A stretch of DNA of 64,000 nt from Apricaphanius iberus (Eukaryota; Chordata; Actinopteri; Cyprinodontiformes; Aphaniidae). Each line of letters opens with the position of its first letter. Position 1 is the stretch's first letter. The notes under the pieces were generated by a model. It searched no databases. It was not told the DNA's origin and saw only the letters and a list, made by a program, of their open reading frames with translations. The stretch is from contig JAPXFQ010000083.1 in NCBI GenBank assembly GCA_028564705.1, forward strand, positions 124,001 to 188,000. The letters are read 5' to 3'. Shown here piece after piece: positions 57,195-64,000 of this stretch. A program made the position numbers and the translations under genes.

Positions 57195-57480
57195 TTTTTT
57201 GGGGGGTGAAACGTGTCTCCAAGTTATTTGCAGAAAATATGTCTTTGTAAAATCAAATGTAAAATACTTGAACTAAAAAGCAATGCTGCTTGGCATTTGC
57301 CAAGCAGCCAATCCTCGAGAACTATTTCTTTTCCCCTGGCACTGACTGGCTGTATCCCCAAGACAGTAATAAGAGTGAATAAAGACTAAACATTAGCTTC
57401 TGCTTTAGTGTTGAGTTGGCGTTCACCGAGCGTATTAATGCATATTAAGCTACATATAGCAGTTCTCTGCACTTGGCTTT
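57195..57480 (+). repeat. Dispersed repeat, copy 2 of 2, with hairpin
   Basis: Partner of 220-560. It contains a perfect 10-bp hairpin with a 4-nt loop at 57285-57308 (gctgcttggc / gccaagcagc). The first copy has lost half of this stem. Confidence 0.5.
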
Positions 57481-58204
57481 CTTTTTTACACTGATCATCA
57501 CTTGATCTCGAGTATATATAAACCTGTTTATCTCATTTTATTTGTACTTATTGGATGCTTAGAAATGTTTGTCCTATGTGTGTTTCCTCAAAGTACCACG
57601 GCAATGACCTAATGTTGTAAATCTGTTCAACATTGGCAATAAAACCTTTTTGATTTTGAAAATAGATTATAACTTTTTTTTAGAGGAGGTGTTAAATATT
57701 TTTTTCCATTTCATTTGCTTCAACAATATTTGCAAGTGGCTATGGTTCCAAACCCCCCGCTGTGTCCGTCCTGTAACTGGTGGCTTGCCGGCTCAAACCC
57801 CAACACTTTCTGTCACAGTCATGTCCTTGCGTCCAATGGTGCCCATTATATAGTTGCATCACTAAAAGATAGTCACTGGGACTGAAGTCTGGACTCCATG
57901 TGTGAAAATGATCTCTTATGTTCCTTTATCCTCTCCTATACAAAGTTATCCCGGCAATGTCATCTTGGGATATGCTAGTAGCATCAGAGAAAGATATTCC
58001 CAAATGGAAAAAATTCAGAGGGTATCTGACTTGCTTAACCTATACCATAATAAGTTCAGCAACCCTGTCTCAAAGCACTGGTCCCACAGGCTTTTACAGT
58101 ACTCACTTGGCATGAAGAGTGCAGGACTTCATTTGCCTCTCTGCCAAACAAGTCTAGAACAGGGTCAGTCTTGTCTCATTCAACCTAGTGGCTTTCTCTT
58201 GTTG
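57481..58204. other. Intergenic sequence
   Basis: No gene recognised. Open frames at 57650-58210 have no convincing family signature. Confidence 0.35.
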
Positions 58205-58212
58205 CTCTAGAG

Positions 58213-58426
58213 TAGGGATGTCAAACGTTGGTCCTCAAGGGCCTGCAGCTTTTAGCAGGTTCCTGGTCCAACACATCTGAATCAAATGGTTAAATTGTCT
58301 TCTCAGCAGGAAGTCAGCCTCTCTGTCCTGTTAATGACCTAATTATTTAATTAAGCTGTGTTGACAGAGAAATGTCTAAAAGCTGCAGGACATTGGCCCC
58401 TGAGGACTAAAGTTTGACTCCTGTGT
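58213..58426. mobile_element. Short hAT-type MITE with 8-bp duplication
   Basis: The ends are 'agggatgtcaaacgttggtc' at 58213 and, inverted, 'tttgactcctgtgt' at 58413-58426. The inverted match continues inward ('gcctgcagcttttag' against 'ctaaaagctgcagga'). It is flanked by the direct repeat TCTAGAGT at 58205-58212 and 58427-58434. The 214-bp element has no coding capacity. The end sequence resembles the CAGGGGTGTCAAAC class common in teleosts. Confidence 0.8.
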
Positions 58427-58434
58427 TCTAGAGT

Positions 58435-59419
58435 CTAATGTTCATGTTGTCTAGCAAAAATAACCACTTATTTCCCCCAATTAGCCTCAATAATCACAGT
58501 TTCTTAAGGCTACTAAGCTGTTAAGTCTTGATCCCTTGACTTCCTTTGTAATTGTCCGTGTGGAAATGCCCTTTCTTTCACGACTGAATCAAGCTGTGAG
58601 TTCTCTTGTTAGAATTTTTACTATATGATTTCTCTGACTGTTAAAGGAATCACTGATCGTGAACAATTGAGATTCTTTTCCAGTCAGATTGATCAATGGT
58701 TCTCCTCATTCCTACCTGTTCTTAATCTGGTTTTGGTCATTTCATCAATCACTTCAAAGATTTTCTTTCATGTAGTTGCTAAGGAAATGGGAGGGAACTC
58801 ACAGCGTCAGTTGCCATTTGAAACATCACCATCCATGCACTAATTACCCAAAGAGATTATTTTCTATTGTGTACAGGCCTTTTTAATTGGCAAAGGCCTG
58901 TTTCATATAATTTTATAGCTATTGTGTCTTAAAAATAGGTACATTTATAAAAATATTTTAAATACTGTAAAGAGATTCACCAATTCTTTGAGGAAACCAA
59001 CTGACTTGAGAGGAAGGCACTTGATTGAGATGAAAGTAAATTAAACAAGCCTGTGGTCTTTACAGAAATTGAGTCATCAGTCTCCTTCTGTCTTTTTGGT
59101 CCCAATAGCCATCCTGCTAATCAATCTGGAGCTGAAGTGGTCAGCGGTCAGTATTGCTTTCAGTGGGAATGGAGATAGGCAAATGGAGGGCCATAATCTG
59201 TAATGGACTCAATCTGAAAACAATTTGAGGTCATGATGATGAAGACGTGCTACTCATTCGCTCAATAGCCTTTTTGCAAATTACTGTCCCCACAAAGTGT
59301 AGGCAAAAATGGCTGGATGCCCGTGTGCCAAGGAATGAGAGGATACAAAACCTGAGCTGAGACTAATAGCTATGTGTGATCTAATTTTACCAAGATCATG
59401 TCGCAAATATAAGAATAAC

Positions 59420-59455
<36 letters not shown>

Positions 59456-60030
59456 CGCTATTTCAGGTTTACCTTATTTTTTGGGAATCAAATTTAAATT
59501 GATAACTTGTAACTATTTGTGCCACCCTTTGTGCAGTGATAAGCAGTTAGGTTAATGATAGAAACCCCAATTACATAGAATTTTGATCTTGAGACCTTTT
59601 GTTGTTTTAACAGTTTTTAATATGCTTTGATCAATTCCAGACTGGTTGACAATTTCAAAGGCAAGAAAAATTATATGTTTATTATTTGTTCAGATTCATT
59701 TATTTATTGTTTGATCTTTTATTTTATTATTAAAGCTGAAATTGTCAGCGATGGGGAGAGGGGTGAACGCTACTGCTGGTGTACCGGTGGAGAAAAGAAT
59801 GAGGAGCATGATGCAGGCAATCCTCAACAACAGTAGTCACTCCCTGCATGACGCTGTGGCCGCTCAGAAAAGCCGCCACAGTGACCTAGCTAACATGTAT
59901 AATGGCAATAAAAGGAGAACCACCAATGAACATGGGCTAATTGCCTGCTTCATTAAGTGTGTGACACTGCACCATGTGAGGTGAGGCACAGCACAGCAAT
60001 GTCTCACATTGCACTTACTCCACAGAGTTA
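58435..60030. other. Intergenic sequence with GATA microsatellite
   Basis: About nine GATA units occur at 59420-59455. Positions 59090-59360 look like low-copy DNA. The block 59730-59990 has an open frame but no recognised product. Confidence 0.4.
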
Positions 60031-60168
60031 AATAATAATGATGAATATTATTTATAATGCACTATACATTTGACATCAAATCTCAAAGTGCTACAAAACA
60101 GATAAAAAATAACAATAAAAACAGATTCACAGAAACTTAAAAATACGCTTTCCTGAACAGGAAAGTTT

Positions 60169-60867
60169 TCAGTTCCCTTTTAAAAACATCTGCTGTCTTG
60201 GGGGCTCTGAGTTGTTCTGGGAGGGAATTCCACAGACAGATGTAATGGGAGAAAAGCGTAGTTGGTGGGGCGTTCTGATTTGGATGGCTTCTGTTTTAGA
60301 CCCATTCAGCTGCAGAAAGTTTTGGTTCATCCACGCCCCGCTCTCCTCCAGGCAGGAGGTGAGGCGGGAAATGGTGGCAGAGGGGGACCCGGGGGGAGTG
60401 ACATGGAGATAGAGTTGTGTGTCGTCGGCATAGCAACGGTAATGAATTCCATGCCTGCTGACGACACAACCAAGGATAAGCATATAGACTGTAAAGACGG
60501 TTGGACCGAGTACGGAACCCTGGGGGACCCCACAGGCAACAGTGTGGGGTGAGGATTTTGCCTCCCCCAAGGCTACATACTCTGTCCTATCTGTAAGATA
60601 GGAGTGAAACCATTTTAGGGAGGTGTCAGAGAAACCAATGTAGTGCTGGAGTCTGTGAAGGAGGATGCGATGGTCAATAGTATCAAATGCAGCAGAGAGG
60701 TCGAGAAGGATGAGCAGATAAGTGGAGTCGGAGTCAGAGGCCATAAGGAGGTCACTGGTCACTCTGATGAGGGCTGTTTCTGTGCTATATTGAGTCCGGA
60801 AACCAGATTGATATTTATCGTACAGACTTTTGGAACTGAGATGGGTGTTGAGCTGGGACGAAACCAC
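60169..60867 (-). pseudogene. LINE reverse transcriptase domain
   Basis: This 232-codon open segment contains YQSGFRTQYSTETALIRV (residues 19-36), the catalytic LLILLDLSAAFDTIDH (51-66), GVPQGSVLGP (113-122) and CYADDTQLYL (145-154), the core motifs of CR1/L2-clade LINE reverse transcriptases. FHSYLTDRTEYVALGEAKSS (87-106) is also typical. The later thumb region is shortened, and the C-terminal end is out of the usual pattern. The start shown is an internal Met; the domain is continuous with upstream sequence of the same element after lesions. It would copy the LINE RNA at a nicked target. This copy is non-functional. Confidence 0.88.
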
Positions 60868-61108
60868 TTTTTTAGCACTTTGAAGATGAATGGGAGGTTA
60901 GAGATGGGTCTGTAATTTGACAGGTTCAGGATCTAAGGGGGGGTTTTTAAGAAGAGGTTTGATGATAGCTGTTTCTAGAGCTGTTTGAACATTTCCTGTT
61001 TGCAGTGAAAGGTTTATGAGTTTAGTTATAAGAGGGCTGATGGAAAGATGGTGGGTTTTGAGCAAAGCGGAGGGGAGGGGATCGAGAGAGCAAGTGGATG
61101 GTTTAGCT

Positions 61109-61720
61109 TTACGGATGATATTCTCGACCTCCTGCTGCGTTGTAGAAGAAAAATGTGACAGTTTTTATAATCAGTGCTGTGGGGATGTCGGGAGTGGAAC
61201 ATGTGGGAGGAGAGAGAGCTGAGCGGATACAGTCTATTTTGGAAGTGAAGAAATTCATAAACCTATTGCAATTTGACTCGGTGTGGCGGAAAAATGAGGG
61301 AGTCTGCAGTTTGAGAATGTGGTGAATTGTGAAGAACAGTTTTTTGGAGTCACCTGCATTGTTGTTGATCATTATCTGCATGGAATAATTCTCTGACCTA
61401 GCCTTTGAGAGAGCTCTAGCATAGGCCCTTCGATGCTCTCGGTAGGCCAATTTATGCACCACCAGGCCAGATTTTTTATAGGCACGTTCCAGGACACGAC
61501 CAGACTGAATAAAGCTGAGGCTGGTGTTATAAAAATTCACAAGTTCATCCGTTGACAAAACTGGGGAAGGGGAGAGAAGATGTAAATCCTGACTAAAATC
61601 AGTGAAGTCGATGTTCTTGATATTTCGGAAGGTAATCTGACGTTTTGGTTTATAAGAAGAAGATGACAGTGGAATTTTATGTTGCCAGGTGGTCAGAGAC
61701 ACCAACATCATACACCTCAA
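61109..61720 (-). pseudogene. LINE linker between endonuclease and RT
   Basis: The open segment includes FYNTSLSFIQ, GRVLERAYKKSGLVVHKLAY, EHRRAYARALSKARSENYS and KKLFFTIHHIL, the usual spacer of L2-like open frames ('R.lER.ykksgl.vh...y..h...Y..al..AK..yys'). A deletion removes part of the region between FIQ and GRV. Confidence 0.7.
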
Positions 61721-61770
61721 GGCCAGTGGCTGTAAGAGAGTCAGTAATCACTAAATCCAGGGTATGGCCT

Positions 61771-62429
61771 TTAATGTGTTGGGACATCAACAAGCTGGTG
61801 GAGATTAATACAGTCTAATGTGTATTTGAAGTCAGATGCCAGACGGTAGGTCTGAGAGTCCATGTGTACATTAAAGTCACCAATAACTAAAATGTTGAAG
61901 TATATTGTACAGAGGGAAATAAGAAAACTGTGTATGTCAGAGATGAATGTTGGATGTGGTTTGGGCGGCCGATAAATAAGAGCTATTGTTGCAGAAAAAT
62001 TATGTTTACAATTAAAAACAAGACTTTCGAATGTGTCCGTACTGAGAATGGCCACGGGGGATAGCACCAGATTGCTGCAAAATATTACAGCAAGCCCCCC
62101 ACCCGGCCAGTTGTACGAGGCTTAGAAAAGTAACAGTACCCAGGTGGGCAGGCCTCATTGAGAGAGGAATAGACATCGGACTGATGCCAAGTTTCACTTA
62201 GGCAGAGAATATCTATCCCTTTATCTAAAACATGGTCGTACATGAGTCCTGATTTATTTGACAATGACTGCACATTGAAATGTTCAATAGTAATATGAAT
62301 TTTGCAGTCCAGTTTGTTACAAGGACGTAGGACGCTGTGATCCACTCTGGGTGTTCTGTTGTACCAATCGGAATTAACTGTTCCTCCAGTGGTGGCGCTC
62401 TGATGACGTAATCCAGGTGCGCGTGGCAT
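61771..62429 (-). pseudogene. LINE AP-endonuclease domain, frameshifted
   Basis: Two pieces in different frames. The upstream piece (62429-62085) has FNVQSLSNKSGLMYDHVLDK, GIDILCLSETWH and NEACPPGYCYFSKPRTTGRV. The downstream piece (62067-61771) has TIALIYRPPKPHPTFISDI and NILVIGDFNVHMDS. These carry the N, SETW, YRPP and GDFNVH motifs of an apurinic-type LINE endonuclease that nicks target DNA. The break lies at about 62070-62090. Confidence 0.82.
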
Positions 62430-62720
62430 GAGGCCGTCCAGAGAGATGCGATGTTGCTGTGGTCACAGTGTTTGGACAAAGCAAACCGGTGACCCGACCC
62501 TCTATGGATGTATCGGGTTCGGCGTGGAAGATCCAGTTGTGAACGGATTCCAGTGCTGCTGGGAATCCTGTGTTGTTCCATTGGGAATTCAGTCGTCAAC
62601 ATAGTGCGTGGTTGGGCACCGATGCTCGCGGTTAGCCAAGATCCAACAGGGCAGTGAGGTATGACAGCCACACACACGACCAGAATGATCCACAGCATAA
62701 TCCATAGCATCAGGAGAAAT

Positions 62721-64000
62721 ACTATTTCTTTGCAAATATCCGTTTAAAGGTGGAGGTATTGCAGGAACCGAAGAGTCTGAGAAAAGTCCTCATTATTATA
62801 GGTGTAGCAATTAGTACCACTTGAATGAATGAATGACCCAGAGAGGGTTCCTATGAGATCCAGGATTCAGCAAGGTGACAGGTAGGCGTCAAACACATGA
62901 TGGCAATCCAAAGGATATAAACTGGTGTACTTCCAGTCCATTAATTACTGTAGTGGGCACATCCAGTATGTAAAAAGCACTCAATTGAGACAGATAACCG
63001 GGAAAAGCAGCGAACAATCAATGCCAGCGTCCTCTCCACAATCTGTAAATTTATTATTGCCAAATGTTGAAATGTTACAGAAAAAAATAATATATTTTAC
63101 AGCGCTTAAGACAGGATTTGACTCTGCAAATTAATGTTTTAAAAAACTGGAATATAACAGTCAAATATCCACATGTGGCATGAAGAATTCCACATTGCTT
63201 TTATGACATTATCAATTGGTGAGGGTTTCAGAAGTCAGCTGGAACCAAAAACTGACTGATTTATAATCTTTGTTGGTTACCTCTCCATCTTGGAAGGAAG
63301 AGTAAGATTTAGCAGCAATTACTTGTAAGTCCCTAATGTTTCTGCTTCAGGTTTTGTTAATATTGCCCCCTTTCCACTTGGGCCAGTACAGTCTGGAACT
63401 TGTACCCCTTTTTTGGACTACCTTCACCTTGGTCCGAAGCGACCCAACACGCCCACCTACGACTGATTGGTCCAGTAGTGTGATATCTTTCTCACTCCTA
63501 CCTAGCAGCAGTAACCGCTGATTGGCCTGGAGTTGTTTGTTTGAAGTGATGTCTCATAATGTAATGACAGCAACAGCACCAAAATCAGAAATGTTCTCCA
63601 TAAAATTTGAAATATTGAAAGTCTCAGAGAATGTTTTATTTTTCTTTGCTTGAAGTAGCCCCATTTTTTTTAACTGAGTGCTTTATAAAGTGTTTTACAG
63701 CATTTAGGGAGGCTTATGGTTTTAATAAAGCTGAAGCTGAAAGGTGATAAGGAGAATATACATTAATACAGGCTGCCGCTTTAGCAGCAGAAGAGAAGAG
63801 AATGGTCTTGGTATCGTTAGCAGCTTTGGTATTAGAACACTTTTGAGTGATGGCAGATTTTTGTCACGTCGCCAGGAGGAATGGAGCGGCGATCGAAGGG
63901 CTGTTATCGCCTTTCACATGCGAGTTGAAGCAGTGAAATCAGCATTAGATAGAACGGAGAAGAAGCGGCGAACCTGCAGTGTTGTGGTGGAAGAAGGCTG
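62721..64000. other. Intergenic; possible MITE start at 63363
   Basis: From 63363, 'gccccctttccacttgggcc' resembles the left end of a common teleost DNA element, and its right end would lie beyond the window. A GAAT repeat of about four units occurs at 62822-62837. Nothing else recognised. Confidence 0.3.

Larger units (their letters stand above)
60031..62720 (-). mobile_element. CR1/L2-type LINE, decayed
   Basis: Read on the minus strand, the order is endonuclease (about 62430-61770), linker (61720-61109), reverse transcriptase (60867-60169) and a 3' untranslated region. That region contains 'gcactttgagatttgatgtc' and 'aaataatattcatcattatt' and ends at about 60031 in a short AT-rich tail. 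Frame changes and deletions separate the blocks. The 5' end was not located and 62720 is an estimate. Confidence 0.85.

Noticed and set aside
57650..58210. Protein-coding exon
   Set aside because: Two overlapping open frames of about 65-100 codons lack any recognisable motif or clear splice structure.
59420..59455. CRISPR-like or regulatory repeat
   Set aside because: It is a simple GATA microsatellite, and the genome is eukaryotic.
63363..64000. Complete DNA transposon at the right edge
   Set aside because: Only a left-end-like sequence is visible. The partner end would lie outside the window, so it is recorded only as a possibility.

Overview
The window is a stretch of teleost fish nuclear DNA, most likely from a percomorph, dominated by transposable elements. 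I could not identify an ordinary single-copy host gene. The assignment rests on the repeat families: a DIRS retrotransposon, a Tc1 element with very long inverted ends, a spliced piggyBac-like transposon, hAT and Harbinger MITEs, a CR1/L2-type LINE, a tRNA-derived SINE and several familiar teleost dispersed repeats. Between the elements the DNA is AT-rich and mostly non-coding.

Layout. Positions 978-6872 hold a MITE split by a complete but frameshifted DIRS element (1160-6486). An intact-looking sister copy of the MITE, uninterrupted, lies at 29737-30394 in the opposite orientation, so the empty insertion site can be read in the same window. Positions 8.9-12.1 kb carry decayed LINE pieces and a short-repeat copy. 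A 1112-bp non-autonomous hAT element with a perfect 8-bp target duplication is at 12457-13568. A Tc1 element with an uninterrupted 334-residue DD34E transposase is at 14075-15690. A piggyBac-like element whose transposase can be read as three phase-compatible exons (588 residues) is at 16595-19136. Positions 22-30 kb contain MITEs, an imperfect tandem duplication and a Harbinger fold-back carrying two convergent copies of a HARBI1-like first exon. Positions 30.4-35.4 kb are mostly unique non-coding sequence. Positions 35-42.5 kb hold relics of a LINE, a hAT transposase, a Harbinger MITE and an older Tc1.

Positions 44.7-54.0 kb contain the most gene-like material. Seven exons on the minus strand resemble, by recollection only, a multi-copy teleost family usually annotated as SAMD3-like. 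A second, inverted set of three exons of the same family sits on the plus strand at 53.0-53.6 kb, inside a 3.1-kb segment bounded by TGGGTT-rich inverted repeats. Both copies carry frameshifts.

The right end has an 8-bp-TSD MITE at 58213-58426 and a decayed minus-strand CR1/L2-type LINE at 60031-62720. The two elements whose proteins look intact (Tc1 and piggyBac-like) are the best candidates for recent activity. The SAMD3-like block and the Harbinger fold-back are the least explained structures.
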